Source of the DNA: Sphingobacteriaceae bacterium
GTDB lineage: Bacteria > Bacteroidota > Bacteroidia > B-17B0 > Aurantibacillaceae
Assembly (NCBI GenBank): GCA_947480015.1
Contig: CANKBS010000002.1
Location: 177,886 to 241,885, forward strand
Length of the DNA: 64,000 nt
Direction of reading: 5' to 3'
Shown here: piece by piece, positions 9,308 through 18,901 of the stretch
How positions within the stretch are numbered: position 1 is the stretch's first letter
Layout: every line of letters starts with the position of its first letter
The notes under the pieces: model-generated
The model's database searches: none
What the model was told of the DNA's origin: nothing
The model's input: the letters and a program-made list of their open reading frames with translations, nothing else
Program-made: the position numbers and the translations under genes

Positions 9308-11089
9308 TTATTCAATCGAACTCTGTATTAAAACCTCCCTGTATTTTTCGAGGATGGTAGATTTGGAAATAAAGCCATTGTAAATGCCATGCATCACCAC
9401 CGGAATGTTCCATAAATGCGATTCATCAAATAATTTCATGGCCGATCGAATGTCGTCTTTTTCGGTGATGATATAAACCGGACGACGCATCAATTCCTTT
9501 ACCGTGACCTTATCATAGAGCTCCTGCTTAAACATGATCTCGCGGATGTCGTCAATGGTGATCAATCCTTTTAACTGATTTTCTTTATTGAGCACCGGAA
9601 AAATATTGCGTTTGGAAATGGCCATTTTCTCAACCAAGCTGCGCAAATTCATATCATCACGCAATTCAGAAAAATCACTTTCCACAAACATCACCAGATC
9701 GATGTTACTGAGTAAATAAGAATCGGTATTGGTAGTCACAATTTTTTCTTTGATCGATAATTTGAGCATATCGATACTCAAAGGCATAAAATATTTGGAT
9801 ACGGCATAACTTAAGGCCGAAACAATCATGAGTGGAATAATGAGTTCATAGCCACCGGTGACCTCAGCAATGAGAAATATACCGGTGAGGGGTGCGTGAA
9901 AAACCCCACTGAGTAAACCGGCCATAGCTACAAGGGTAAAATTACTCACCGGCAAACGAATGCCCAAATCGGAAATGATGGAGGAAAATAAAAAACCTAC
10001 AAAGGCGCCTGTGAATAAAGAGGGCGCGAAATTTCCGCCATTGCCCCCACTCCCCAAGGTTATACCCGTGGCTATGGGTTTTAGTAAAATCACAAACAAC
10101 AATAAAAGATATAAAACCGGTTTTGAAATAAAATCAATGCTAAGAACCGAGTTCTTAAAAATAGCTTCAGCATTTAAATTCGATAACATCTTAATGCTGT
10201 TATAACCTTCGCCAAACAAAGGTGGCATCACCGAAATTAAAACAAAGAGTCCTAGCCCTGCAATCACAACGCGAATAGCCGTATTCCGTTCAAAGCGCTT
10301 GAAATAATTTTCGGTGGCCAAAAAAACCTTGGCATAATAATAGGAACAAAGTCCGGCCAACACCCCCAACAATAAATAAAAGGGCACATTCGTATAATCA
10401 AAGGGTTCCTGCAATCTAAAATTCAATAATATTTCTTCCTTCAAAATAATTTTAGAACACAAAGCACCCGAAGCCGCTGCAATTAAAATGGGAATAAAAG
10501 CCGAGATGTTAGCCTCTACCAACAACACCTCCAAAGCAAACAATACACCGGCAATGGGTGTATTAAAAGCGCCGGCAATACCGGCCGCGGCACCACAAGC
10601 CAATAACAAAGTACGCTCTTTATAACTGAGTTTGTAAATACGTCCGAAGTTCGAACCAATGGCTGCACCTGTGGTCACAATGGGCGATTCCAGTCCCGAT
10701 GAACCACCAAAACCTACGGTTAATCCGCTGGTAATAATATGACTATAAGTTTGATCTTTAGGTAAAATGCTTGAGCGTTTAGCTATTGCCTGTAAAATAT
10801 TGGATAGGCCCTTGCCGAGTTTATTACCATTAAAATACCGAATAAAGAGCACACATAAACTAATGCCCACAATGGGAAAGAGGGCAATGTAAATTTCCTG
10901 ATTGGAAGAAATGGCCTGAATGTTTTTTAATAAAAAATGTACGAATAATTTCAAAAGCACTGCGCCCAAACCGGCCGTGAGGCCAATGAGGATAGCACTG
11001 AAAATAACAAACTGTTTTGGATTTAGTTTTTGCTGAATCCAAATAATAATTCGTCGGCTTTTGAATATAAACGAAAACAAAAATCTCAT
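9308..11089 (-). CDS. ClC-family chloride channel/transporter with paired CBS domains
   Basis: 593 residues. The ClC membrane domain (about 20-440) carries the signature anion-binding stretches GSSGLESP and GSGGNGGNFAPS. A C-terminal regulatory region (about 455-590) looks like two CBS domains (EKMAISKRNIFPVLNKEN; VKELMRRPVYIITEKDD). ClC proteins move chloride, or exchange chloride for protons, across the inner membrane; the CBS pair usually binds adenine nucleotides and tunes activity. The first ClC motif reads GSSGLESP, retaining the glutamate at the usual gating position, which favours an exchanger or gated channel. The start at MRFLFSFIF fits the amphipathic first helix. Confidence 0.92.
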   Translation of the reverse strand: MRFLFSFIFKSRRIIIWIQQKLNPKQFVIFSAILIGLTAGLGAVLLKLFVHFLLKNIQAISSNQEIYIALFPIVGISLCVLFIRYFNGNKLGKGLSNILQAIAKRSSILPKDQTYSHIITSGLTVGFGGSSGLESPIVTTGAAIGSNFGRIYKLSYKERTLLLACGAAAGIAGAFNTPIAGVLFALEVLLVEANISAFIPILIAAASGALCSKIILKEEILLNFRLQEPFDYTNVPFYLLLGVLAGLCSYYYAKVFLATENYFKRFERNTAIRVVIAGLGLFVLISVMPPLFGEGYNSIKMLSNLNAEAIFKNSVLSIDFISKPVLYLLLLFVILLKPIATGITLGSGGNGGNFAPSLFTGAFVGFLFSSIISDLGIRLPVSNFTLVAMAGLLSGVFHAPLTGIFLIAEVTGGYELIIPLMIVSALSYAVSKYFMPLSIDMLKLSIKEKIVTTNTDSYLLSNIDLVMFVESDFSELRDDMNLRSLVEKMAISKRNIFPVLNKENQLKGLITIDDIREIMFKQELYDKVTVKELMRRPVYIITEKDDIRSAMKLFDESHLWNIPVVMHGIYNGFISKSTILEKYREVLIQSSIE

Positions 11090-11169
11090 GGTGGATTAAA
11101 AATACCAAATTTAATTTTTTTAAAAAAGGGTCTGCGTGAACTTAAAAATGACTATGTGGCCCTTTTGTT

Positions 11170-11186
11170 TTGCCCCTCCGGGGCAA
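11170..11186. other. Short hairpin in the 11090-11438 gap
   Basis: Perfect stem TTGCCCC / GGGGCAA with a TCC loop, without a T run, upstream of the minus-strand ClC gene. Otherwise nothing recognisable was seen in 11090-11438. Confidence 0.4.
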
Positions 11187-11438
11187 TATAAATCGTAATG
11201 TGGTTTTCTAAAATGTTTGGTTCCTCTGGGACTTCTTGGCTGAAATCTCCCTTTTCTTTGGTTTACTCTCCCTTTACACTATAGCAAGGGATACAGAGCT
11301 TTTTTACACTTTTTGTACAAGTCATTTACAAGTCCTTTATTCCCAAAAGTCACCCCCCACAGTCAGCCCCATGAGAATAAATTTCTATTGATGCCAGTAT
11401 GTTTGAACTAACTTTATATTAATTAAAATCTAAAGAAT

Positions 11439-11672
11439 ATGGCACTCAAACTGAAATAACCAAAAAGTACTAAGTCTGTCCTGATGGTTGAATTTAAAAA
11501 AAATAATCAGAACTATACGTTTTATACTGGTAAAACTATTAATTGTTCAAACTGGTCAAAAAAGGGAAATGTTAAATCTGAGGAAGAAAACTCAGAAATA
11601 CTGAATGAATTTTTGGTCTTGTGGCTTGGTGGGCCGAACGTGACGGAACTCAAAAAGAATAACAATCATTAA
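11439..11672 (+). pseudogene. Remnant of a tyrosine recombinase (integrase) N-terminal arm-binding domain
   Basis: One frame reads MALKLK, stop, PKSTKSVLMVEFKKNNQNY, then FYTGKTINCSNWSKKGNVKSEEE and NEFL. This follows the arm-type DNA-binding domain of Bacteroidota integrases, whose pattern is roughly PKSxKxxLxxxFxxNGxxxxYxTGxxIxPxxWxxKKxxVK. The TAA at 11457-11459 lies in the same frame as the ATG at 11439, and the match ends after about 60 residues; no core-binding or catalytic domain (RHRY) follows. It is therefore a decayed fragment, probably left by an integrative element. It lies just upstream of a GH16/glycosyltransferase pair. The assignment rests on pattern recall, not on an alignment. 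Confidence 0.55.
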
Positions 11673-11719
11673 GATAATATAGTGTTTACTAGCTAAAAAT
11701 GGTAATTTTCAATTCTGAT

Positions 11720-12949
11720 ATGAAATATTTATTCCTCCTTTTTTTTCCGGCATTTACACTTCATGCCCAGTTTTTGTGGCAAGTCTATCCTGACACCATT
11801 ATTAAGTGGAATTATACCGATGGCGATGAGTTTAATAAAAATGAAATAAATAAAGATAAATGGACAACTAGTTTCCCTTGGACAATCACGGTACCTAGCC
11901 AAGAGGCGGTCATTCGCGAAAACAACATCAAATTTAATAATGGAATTGCTTCTTTTATAGTTGATAAGGATTCTTCCTTAGTGAAATTAAATGACTGGCA
12001 AATTGATACGCTTAGGTTTAAAAAACTCGGAATTAAACTGCTAGCTGGTAACAAAATGCCAGTTAAGTATAGTTTAGGTTTACTATGGTCAAACAAAACA
12101 TACAAATACGGATATTTCGAAATAAAGTTTAAAGCCTGCGATGGTAAAGGACTCTGGCCTGCATTTTGGATGTATGCAGCTAATAAAAATAATGAGATTG
12201 ACTTTTTGGAATTAAAAGGTGAAAAAGAAAAATACCTACATGTGGATATTCATTGTCCAGATGGTTGTGGCAACTATAAAAAGAACCTCTTTGGAGTAGG
12301 TCAAAAATGGGGACATTGGTTAAAAACAGAGCAAAGGCTTAAAAGCAGTTATAATGTAATGGCGGGAGAATGGACACCGACATTTATTAAATATTATTTA
12401 AACGGAAAATTAGTGGCCTATGTGGAACATGCTTATGACATGGGCATGCACCTGATTGTTGGCAACGGCATTGCAAAAGACGGCGCGCCCTTTAAACCCG
12501 GTCCGGATAAAGCAACGCCATTTCCCAATCCTTTTTTTGTTGATTATGTAAGGATTTACAAAACAGATACCTTGCCTAATTTAACTATTATCAAAGAAAA
12601 TCTTGCGCTTACTAAATTTATATCAAATGAGGCTGATACGAGTTCTTTTGTTTCAGATAAAGCAAACAAAAAATTAATAAATAACAGAAATAATAATCTA
12701 AAGTCAAAAAATGTATTAACGATTTCTATTATGCCACTTAGCAAATCAAGCATGTCATTCAGGGCAATTGGACTGGCTAATGGGGATACCCTTGTTGCTA
12801 CTTTTAAGAATTCAAACGGCGATTTAATTAAGTATTTAGAAGTTAAAAAAAATTCCGAAACAGTCATTTCCTTTACTGAAGGAAGCTCCATAGATTTTCA
12901 GTTAACGATTAACGAGAAAATAATCAAAGAAAACTTAACTATCCGCTAA
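11720..12949 (+). CDS. Secreted glycoside hydrolase family 16 protein (copy 1)
   Basis: GH16 beta-jelly-roll enzyme; the family cleaves beta-1,3 or beta-1,4 glucans and galactans by a retaining mechanism. The catalytic motif ExDxxE is present as EIDFLE at about residues 159-164, with the usual surroundings (GYFEIKFKACDGKGLWPAFWMYA; FFVDYVRIYKTD). I choose the ATG at 11720 rather than 11699 because MKYLFLLFFPAFTLHAQ is a textbook signal peptide. After the GH16 domain (about 15-290) is a 115-residue tail with no family I know and no type IX sorting motif. The TTG start of the glycosyltransferase follows after 2 bases. A paralogue with the same partner lies at 22466-23752. Confidence 0.88.
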   Translation: MKYLFLLFFPAFTLHAQFLWQVYPDTIIKWNYTDGDEFNKNEINKDKWTTSFPWTITVPSQEAVIRENNIKFNNGIASFIVDKDSSLVKLNDWQIDTLRFKKLGIKLLAGNKMPVKYSLGLLWSNKTYKYGYFEIKFKACDGKGLWPAFWMYAANKNNEIDFLELKGEKEKYLHVDIHCPDGCGNYKKNLFGVGQKWGHWLKTEQRLKSSYNVMAGEWTPTFIKYYLNGKLVAYVEHAYDMGMHLIVGNGIAKDGAPFKPGPDKATPFPNPFFVDYVRIYKTDTLPNLTIIKENLALTKFISNEADTSSFVSDKANKKLINNRNNNLKSKNVLTISIMPLSKSSMSFRAIGLANGDTLVATFKNSNGDLIKYLEVKKNSETVISFTEGSSIDFQLTINEKIIKENLTIR

Positions 12950-12951
12950 TA

Positions 12952-14349
12952 TTGAAAACAAAACAGCTCATACTATTACTAATCATTTTAGTTCTTGGAT
13001 TAGTTCTGCGCCTAAGGCTTTCCATGGATGATTGCCTTCACCAATGGGATGAGCGCTTTCACGCCTTGGTTTCTAAAAACATGCTGAAGCATCCCATGAA
13101 ACCAACCTTATATGAAACCCCGGTTTTAAAGTACGACTACAAACAATGGTATTCTAATCACATTTGGCTTCATAAACAACCTTTACCATTGTGGTTGATT
13201 ACCTCTTCCTATGCAGCTTTTGGAGTAAGTGAGTTTAGTACCAGACTTCCTTCTCTTATTTTCTCCTTGCTAGCTATTTACATTACCTTCCTCCTCGGCA
13301 AAAATTTCTTTTCAGCAAAAACCGGAATTCTGGCTGCATTTTTTATGTGTATTAATGGACTTGTACTGGAACTTGGTTCAGGGCGAATAGCAACCGACCA
13401 TTACGAATTACTCTTCATGGTTTTTATTGAGATTTCGATTTTGTTTGCCTATTACAATTCGTTAAAGAAGACGTTATCACTTGCTGTACTAAGTGGAATT
13501 TTTATGGGATGTGCCGTAATTACAAAATGGTTGCCTTGTTTAGTGATCCTTCCTATTCATTACTGTTTTCTGAAAAACACAAATTCCGGTCCAAAGGAAA
13601 TGATTAAGCAATTAGGTTTTTCACTCTTAGCGTGCATTCTTGTTTCCGCCCCTTGGCAGATTTATATTTTATATACGTATCCATTGGAGTCGAGGTGGGA
13701 ATATTTTCACCATTGGCTACATGTAATAGAAGAACTGGAAGGGCGCACAGACAATGGATATTTGTATTTTATAGATAAAATTCGAATGAACTATTCTGAA
13801 ATAGTGTATTTACCGTTGCTGTACTTCGGATATAAACTTTCAAAACCCACATTTAAAAATTATAATCTCATTGCTTTATTTATTTGGATATTTCTTCCAA
13901 TCATTTTCTTTTCGTTTGTGAAAACAAAAATGCAAGGCTACATACTCTTTGTTTGCCCGGCTTTATTTATTCTAACCGCTGCTTTTTTCTTCGAACTAAA
14001 AGAAAATACTAGCAAGTTGAAAGATCGGAAAGGCCTTGCTGTTCTTTCATGGCTCGTTTTGCTTGCCATACTGGTTTTACCCATTAGGTATTGTTATGAA
14101 AGAACAGCATTTGGCTTGAATGCGCCGGCCTGTGTAAATTACATCGCTTATTACAAAGCCATTCAAGCCATGCCTGAAAAATCAATCGTCTTAAATGTGC
14201 AACACCCCGTTGATTTTATGTTTTACAATAATTGTACAGCATATACAATTGCTCATATTACTGAGCAAGAAAAAGATTCGCTCATAAAAACAGGATTTAG
14301 TCTGTATGTTTACAATACTGAAACAAACAGCATCAATCCGTTAAAGTAA
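12952..14349 (+). CDS. ArnT/PMT-like membrane glycosyltransferase (copy 1)
   Basis: 465 residues with about ten hydrophobic helices and an acidic first loop (HQWDERFHALVSKNM) typical of GT39/ArnT-like enzymes, which transfer a sugar from a polyprenyl phosphate carrier to an acceptor on the outer face of the inner membrane. Further family features are HKQPLPLWLI and FGVSEFSTRLPS. It starts at a TTG 2 bases after the GH16 stop, so the two are coupled. Substrate and acceptor cannot be read from the sequence. A paralogue at 21018-22463 is also next to a GH16 gene. Confidence 0.85.
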   Translation: MKTKQLILLLIILVLGLVLRLRLSMDDCLHQWDERFHALVSKNMLKHPMKPTLYETPVLKYDYKQWYSNHIWLHKQPLPLWLITSSYAAFGVSEFSTRLPSLIFSLLAIYITFLLGKNFFSAKTGILAAFFMCINGLVLELGSGRIATDHYELLFMVFIEISILFAYYNSLKKTLSLAVLSGIFMGCAVITKWLPCLVILPIHYCFLKNTNSGPKEMIKQLGFSLLACILVSAPWQIYILYTYPLESRWEYFHHWLHVIEELEGRTDNGYLYFIDKIRMNYSEIVYLPLLYFGYKLSKPTFKNYNLIALFIWIFLPIIFFSFVKTKMQGYILFVCPALFILTAAFFFELKENTSKLKDRKGLAVLSWLVLLAILVLPIRYCYERTAFGLNAPACVNYIAYYKAIQAMPEKSIVLNVQHPVDFMFYNNCTAYTIAHITEQEKDSLIKTGFSLYVYNTETNSINPLK

Positions 14350-14395
14350 AGGTCGACGTGTATCGGTGAAAAAATTAAACAGTCACAAACACAGC

Positions 14396-14797
14396 CTATT
14401 TTGGTTTTTTAGAATCGTTGTTTTGTTTTTGTTCTAGCAACCAGGTCATGGCATCTTCTTTTGCAGTGAACATTTTTGATGGTACCGGAGGTTTGTCAAT
14501 ACTCAGATAAAAATTTGTTACCAAGCGTGTGGCTAGTGATTCAATCACCAAGGCATCGGCATAACGAAATTTGGAATACTCTGAAACTGAATAATAAGTG
14601 CGGGCTTCGGAGGTAGAGTCGATGTGACGGGTCATATCAATTAAGGCATAATATTTTTCACCACCGGTAAAGGCTACGGCTTCTTTCAACATGGCTTCCA
14701 TCTCGGGAGCATCTAAATACAAACCTTCCACAGGACAAACAATGAGAATAGTATTCTCGTAAGTAAAGTCAGCGAGTGAAGTTGATAATTGTTTCAA
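14396..14797 (-). CDS. Small SpoIIAA/STAS-like protein (DUF7793-like)
   Basis: 133 residues, soluble. The order of strands and helices (ILIVCPVEG; KYYALIDMTRHI; ARTYYSVSEYSKF; ADALVIESLATRLVTNFYLSIDKPPVPSKMFTAKEDAMTWLLEQ) matches the SpoIIAA-like fold of small Bacteroidota proteins I recall as DUF7793. The NFYLSxxKPPxPxKxF block near residues 95-110 is the most telling part. The function of the family is not known to me. It is convergent with the glycosyltransferase gene, 46 bases away, and stands alone on its strand. Confidence 0.65.
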   Translation of the reverse strand: MKQLSTSLADFTYENTILIVCPVEGLYLDAPEMEAMLKEAVAFTGGEKYYALIDMTRHIDSTSEARTYYSVSEYSKFRYADALVIESLATRLVTNFYLSIDKPPVPSKMFTAKEDAMTWLLEQKQNNDSKKPK

Positions 14798-15003
14798 AAT
14801 TAAAATCTAACCAGTTTAGACAAAGTTAGGGAAAATACCAGAATTTCTATATGACTCTGTTTTATTTAGTGCAAATTCTTTGATTCACTGCTAGGCCAGT
14901 ATATAATTACTCTGTTTTAGAGGCTTTGAGCAAGAAATGATTTTTAATGCAAATAAATAATTTATAAAACATCCAATGTCACTCTCAGCAAATCTATAAC
15001 GAT

Positions 15004-16032
15004 TTAGATTTCCCACCAATGGTGATGTTGAGCTGGTTCGCCAATCATGAATGCCTCGCCCATAAGGGGTGTGCGCAAAACAACCTGTAATTCCTTTGCT
15101 TTTTTTTGTACGCGCTGTATCGATTCATTCCAGGGATGCATGGCTAGTGAAAATTTACCCCAGTGCACGGGCAGTAATTGTTTGGCATTTAAATCAAGTG
15201 AGGCCTGCACAGTTTCTTCTGGCATCATGTGAATGTGTGGCCAGGAACGGTTATACTGTCCTGCTTCTAAAATAGCCAAATCGAAGGGTCCGAATTTTTT
15301 ACCGATGTCTTTAAAATGCGAATCGTATCCTGAATCACCACCCAAAAACAAATTGGCATCTTTAGTTTTTAAAATAAAACTAGACCATAAACTTTGTCCG
15401 CGTTTTAATCCTCTGCCCGAGAAATGTCTGCCTGGTGCGGCGGTGAAGCTTAATGAGGCATCGCTGTAATTTTCCCACCAATCGAGTTCATGAATTAGTT
15501 TTTTATCCATACCCCAGTGCTCTAAATGTGAACCTACGCCCAGTGAGCAGACCACCTTGCCTACTTTACCGGTTAATTTCAACATGGTTTTATGATCGAG
15601 GTGATCGTAATGATCGTGGGTTAAAAGCAACACATCTATTTTTGGAAGATGTTGCACACCGTATTCGTTGCTGCCTTTAAAAGCTTTGATCATAAAGGAA
15701 AAGGGAGCAGCATGGCCACTAAAAACGGGATCAACCAAAATGGTTTTTCCGGCAGTAAAAATTAAATACGAGGAATGACCGAACCAAACAAGTTGCGTTT
15801 TTTCTTTGCTTAAACTTTTAAGATCGGTTTTTACAAAGGGCAAGACTTTATCCGGTGTAACCGATTTTGGTTTGTGCATAAAATCGCGTATGGTCTTAAA
15901 AAAGGAAGCATCCTCGGCCATGGCATTGGTTTTACTTAAATTCTGAAAAGAGCCGGCCTTATAGTTGGGCGAGGCTTTGATGCGTTTGAGACGTTCGCCC
16001 GTTGGGAGTTTACCGTAAATGCTGAGTGACAT
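15004..16032 (-). CDS. Metallo-beta-lactamase-fold hydrolase, NAPE-PLD/UlaG-like
   Basis: 342 residues. The two-metal motif HxHxDH is intact (H139, H141, D143, H144 in THDHYDHLDH). Other landmarks are GHSSYLI, ILVDPVFSG, APGRHFSGRGL, GGDSGYDSHF and LLPVHWGKF. The pattern, especially the RHFSGR and WPHIHMMPEE blocks, fits the family of N-acyl-phosphatidylethanolamine phospholipase D and its bacterial relatives rather than beta-lactamases or glyoxalase II. The bacterial substrate is usually unknown. There is no signal peptide, so it is probably cytoplasmic. It is divergent from the HemD-like gene, with the shared promoter region at 16033-16109. Confidence 0.85.
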   Translation of the reverse strand: MSLSIYGKLPTGERLKRIKASPNYKAGSFQNLSKTNAMAEDASFFKTIRDFMHKPKSVTPDKVLPFVKTDLKSLSKEKTQLVWFGHSSYLIFTAGKTILVDPVFSGHAAPFSFMIKAFKGSNEYGVQHLPKIDVLLLTHDHYDHLDHKTMLKLTGKVGKVVCSLGVGSHLEHWGMDKKLIHELDWWENYSDASLSFTAAPGRHFSGRGLKRGQSLWSSFILKTKDANLFLGGDSGYDSHFKDIGKKFGPFDLAILEAGQYNRSWPHIHMMPEETVQASLDLNAKQLLPVHWGKFSLAMHPWNESIQRVQKKAKELQVVLRTPLMGEAFMIGEPAQHHHWWEI

Positions 16033-16059
16033 GCTAAAAATGATTTAAAATTAATTGCG

Positions 16060-16067
16060 TATATTTG
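16060..16067 (+). promoter_or_regulatory. Putative -7 promoter element TATATTTG for the HemD-like gene
   Basis: Exact TAnnTTTG match. It overlaps the upstream TTG codon at 16065, which argues that translation starts downstream, at the paired ATGs at 16110 and 16113. Confidence 0.55.
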
Positions 16068-16109
16068 CAAACACAAAAAAAAAATAACAATCACAATATC
16101 GGTACTATA

Positions 16110-16853
16110 ATGATGACATCAAATGCTGCATTTGAGAATAAAACTATTTTTATCTCCCGTAACTTATCGCCTCTTAGTCCTGTTTTAATTAAATTTAATC
16201 AAAGTGGTTACACGGTTCATTACGAATCCTTAATCACCATCAGTCAGATTCGTTTTACACATACCCCAAAAACACAGTGGATTTTTTTTACCAGCAACAA
16301 TGCCATCAAACATTTTTTTGCGCAAGATCCTGATTTGGCAGCCGGAATTAAATTTGGGGTGATGAGTGACGTATCGGCCGAATATTTGGGACGTTATGCA
16401 AAGACAGCCGATTTTATTGGGACCGGTGTTGACATTACAAAAATTGCCAAAGATTTTGCGGGACATATTAAAGACGAATCGGTTTTATTTCCGCAATCGA
16501 TCGACTCTTTACAAACCATTCAAAAACAATTGTCGTTTACAAATAACTGTTTTAATTTATTTGTATACAAAACCTCCATTAAGCCCGATTTTGCGCAGCC
16601 TGCAGCGGCCCTGCTTATTTTTACCAGCCCGGCTAACGTAAGTGCTTATTTCGAAAAATATAAATTGCTCGAAGATCAAAAGGTTATTGCTATAGGCAGC
16701 AACAGTGCCAATAAATTAAGAACTTATGGTATTAGTGACATTGAACTCCCCAAAAGTTTTGATGAAAATACTTTGGTAGACATGATCCTTGAGCGTGATC
16801 AGAATTCGGTGAATGAGGCGCTAATAGCCGTGCTCAAAAATCCAAAAAAATAA
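16110..16853 (+). CDS. hemD: Uroporphyrinogen-III synthase-like protein
   Basis: About 247 residues with the two-lobed alternating pattern of HemD. Lobe 1 starts IFISRNLSP and contains WIFFTSNNAIKHFF; lobe 2 contains LLIFTSPANVSAYFEKY and VIAIGSNSANKLRTYG. HemD closes hydroxymethylbilane to uroporphyrinogen III in tetrapyrrole synthesis. Sequence conservation in this family is very low, so the call rests on the FTSxN/FTSPANV and IGxxSAxxL signposts. A promoter box overlaps the upstream TTG, so the start is placed at 16110. No other haem gene is adjacent, which is common in Bacteroidota. Confidence 0.72.
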   Translation: MMTSNAAFENKTIFISRNLSPLSPVLIKFNQSGYTVHYESLITISQIRFTHTPKTQWIFFTSNNAIKHFFAQDPDLAAGIKFGVMSDVSAEYLGRYAKTADFIGTGVDITKIAKDFAGHIKDESVLFPQSIDSLQTIQKQLSFTNNCFNLFVYKTSIKPDFAQPAAALLIFTSPANVSAYFEKYKLLEDQKVIAIGSNSANKLRTYGISDIELPKSFDENTLVDMILERDQNSVNEALIAVLKNPKK

Positions 16854-16886
16854 TTTTCTTTTTAAAGCTTCGATTAGCATTCGCCT

Positions 16887-16987
16887 TTTTAACCACTAAG
16901 GACACAAAGTTTTTCACGGAGAACACCATGTAATCTGCACTAACATTGTGCTCTTTGTGCCTTTTCTTTGTGGTCATTGTGGTTAAA
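16887..16987 (+). repeat. AACCAC...CACAAAG imperfect inverted repeat, copy 1
   Basis: About 100 bp whose ends pair (TTTAACCAC against GTGGTTAAA, and GACACAAAG against CTTTGTGCC). The reverse complement of a copy at 57040-57140 aligns along its length. It lies between the HemD-like gene and the radical SAM gene. A further palindrome GTTTCGC / GCGAAAC is at 17096-17111. Confidence 0.75.
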
Positions 16988-17121
16988 TGGGCCCGACGTT
17001 TCGCTTGCAAAATATGATAGTCCTTTTACACACAAAACATTAAAAAAAATTATTTCTCAGTGCCTCTGTCCCTCTGTGTTAAATAGTCCACTGAAGTTTC
17101 GCTTGCGAAACATTGGGTGAT

Positions 17122-18204
17122 CTAAAACAAGGCCAGTTGAATTTTATTGGCTTGGTGGTTAAAGGAAGTGCAATTAAACTCGAATTCGTTTTTTGATTTA
17201 ATAAAACGGTTTTTTGACATGTTAAATAACTGGGTGATGGATTCGGCGATTTTGCCTTCGCCTCGCATACGCACTCCCGGGCGACTATCGCTTACCTTAC
17301 CGCCATGGCAGTCGCAAATTTGTGACCAAACCTTATCGGCGCGATCGGGGAAATTTTTGATCAACCAGTCTTTAAATAGTTGTTCAACCGCTCCGTTCAA
17401 TCTCACAATGGTCATGCCCGCCGAACTGGCCCCGGCAAAACCGGCTTGCTCTAATACCAATGGAATTTCGTGATTGTTAATACCCGGAATGATAGGCGCC
17501 ACCATTACCCCGCAAGGTATTTTATATTTTGACAAAGTCTCAATCACCCCTATTCGACTGCGGTACGAAGCCGTACGTGGCTCCAACAATTGTCGCACTT
17601 TTTCATTCACGCCCGTAACCGAAACCATCACATGCACCAAATTTTGTTCGGCCAAACGACTCAAAAGATCTAAGTCGCGTTTTATTAAAGCGTTTTTAGT
17701 AATGATGGAAACAGGATGTTTGTATTTTAAACAGGTTTGTAATATTTTTCGGGTTAGCTCCAGATCGCGCTCCACAGGCTGATAACAATCGGTATTGCCG
17801 GATAATAAAATGGGTTTTACTTTCCAGCTTTTTTTGCTGAGTTGTTTTTCGAGCAATTCAATCACATTTTTTTTAACGATGATTTTTCGCTCGAAATCGA
17901 GTCCGGCTGAATAACCCCAGTACTCATGGGTATTTCGGGCATAACAGTAAACACAACCGTGTTCGCAGCCCTGGTAAGGGTTTAAGGAATAACCAAAACC
18001 CAGGTCTTCACTTTCTACTTTATTGATAATGGTTTTTGGAAAGGTGTAGATGATTTCGGTTTTTTCGCTCTGCAAAAAACTTTCATCAAGACCTTCTACA
18101 TGATCTTGTACATAACGTTGTTGTAAGAATTTGTTAGGGGTGTTAAGTTGGGCGCCGCGCCCTTTAAAATAATCAACACCGGTGGTTTCCATGGTAGCTA
18201 TCAT
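17122..18204 (-). CDS. PA0069-family radical SAM protein (SplB-like)
   Basis: 360 residues. The radical-SAM CxxxCxxC cluster is C80, C84, C87 (CEHGCVYC), directly preceded by SLNPYQG and followed by YARNTHEYWGYSAGLDFE. This context is characteristic of the PA0069/Rv2578c family related to spore photoproduct lyase. The N-terminal KGRGAQLN motif is also typical. The family uses SAM and a [4Fe-4S] cluster for radical chemistry, but its substrate is not established. The gene stands alone, with repeat-rich DNA on both sides. Confidence 0.85.
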   Translation of the reverse strand: MIATMETTGVDYFKGRGAQLNTPNKFLQQRYVQDHVEGLDESFLQSEKTEIIYTFPKTIINKVESEDLGFGYSLNPYQGCEHGCVYCYARNTHEYWGYSAGLDFERKIIVKKNVIELLEKQLSKKSWKVKPILLSGNTDCYQPVERDLELTRKILQTCLKYKHPVSIITKNALIKRDLDLLSRLAEQNLVHVMVSVTGVNEKVRQLLEPRTASYRSRIGVIETLSKYKIPCGVMVAPIIPGINNHEIPLVLEQAGFAGASSAGMTIVRLNGAVEQLFKDWLIKNFPDRADKVWSQICDCHGGKVSDSRPGVRMRGEGKIAESITQLFNMSKNRFIKSKNEFEFNCTSFNHQANKIQLALF

Positions 18205-18363
18205 ATGACGAAGGTAGAGAGGGGCGTAGCAATTGATTGCTATGAATTATAGTATTTTATGAAATTGTTGGTTTGTTAGAGTTTATTGTTTATGTCTTAC
18301 TAGGTGAGGGGATTTTAGCATCGTTGAATCATATGGTGTTTTGGAAACACGTTTGCTTGTGGC

Positions 18364-18741
18364 TTTAATTTGCCTTGATGCACGGCAAACGTGCCTAAGC
18401 ACGTTTGAGCGGGGGTTTGAGCGCTAGCGAAAAATCGGGGCTATTTGACGGTTTACATTTTCTGTATGCATAATGGTAATCATTTAGTTTTATTGGAATT
18501 CCCATACGTTAACATTTTCGTTTTTTAGAACTTACTTTTTGCCTTGACGCAAAACAAAAAAGTCAAGGCGATTTGCCAACCTTCATTTTTCGCTATGATG
18601 CCTAAATGCAATACCCATTTAACGAAAAATGCTTTGCACGGGCTGGCTGCTTGCTTTGCAAGCCCCTACAACAAATCGCCATCTGCCAGCGCACACGCCG
18701 AGACGTAGCTAAACGCCTAATTTATTTTTCGCCACGCATTT
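18364..18741. repeat. About 375-bp repeat module, copy 2
   Basis: Collinear with 8165-8541 and nearly identical over its last 210 bases (through the TTTGCCTTGACGCAAAAC start, the AACGAAAAATGCTTTGCACG block and CGCCACGCATT). Together with the element at 18902 it fills the 18205-19391 gap, in which I see no gene. Between the two, a GAGGCCGG / GGTGAAGGTTCGT segment is partly duplicated (18775-18890). Confidence 0.85.
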
Positions 18742-18901
18742 AATGCCGCAAAGATTTATAAAAAAAATTTCATGAGGCCGGCTCACGAGAAGTGCTAGCG
18801 CGGTGAAGGTTCGTTCAATTAAGTTTAATCATTTTAAATGCAAGTTGGAAGTGAGAATTTCTGAGGCCGGACCAAGAGAAATGCCAACGGGATATACTAG
18901 T

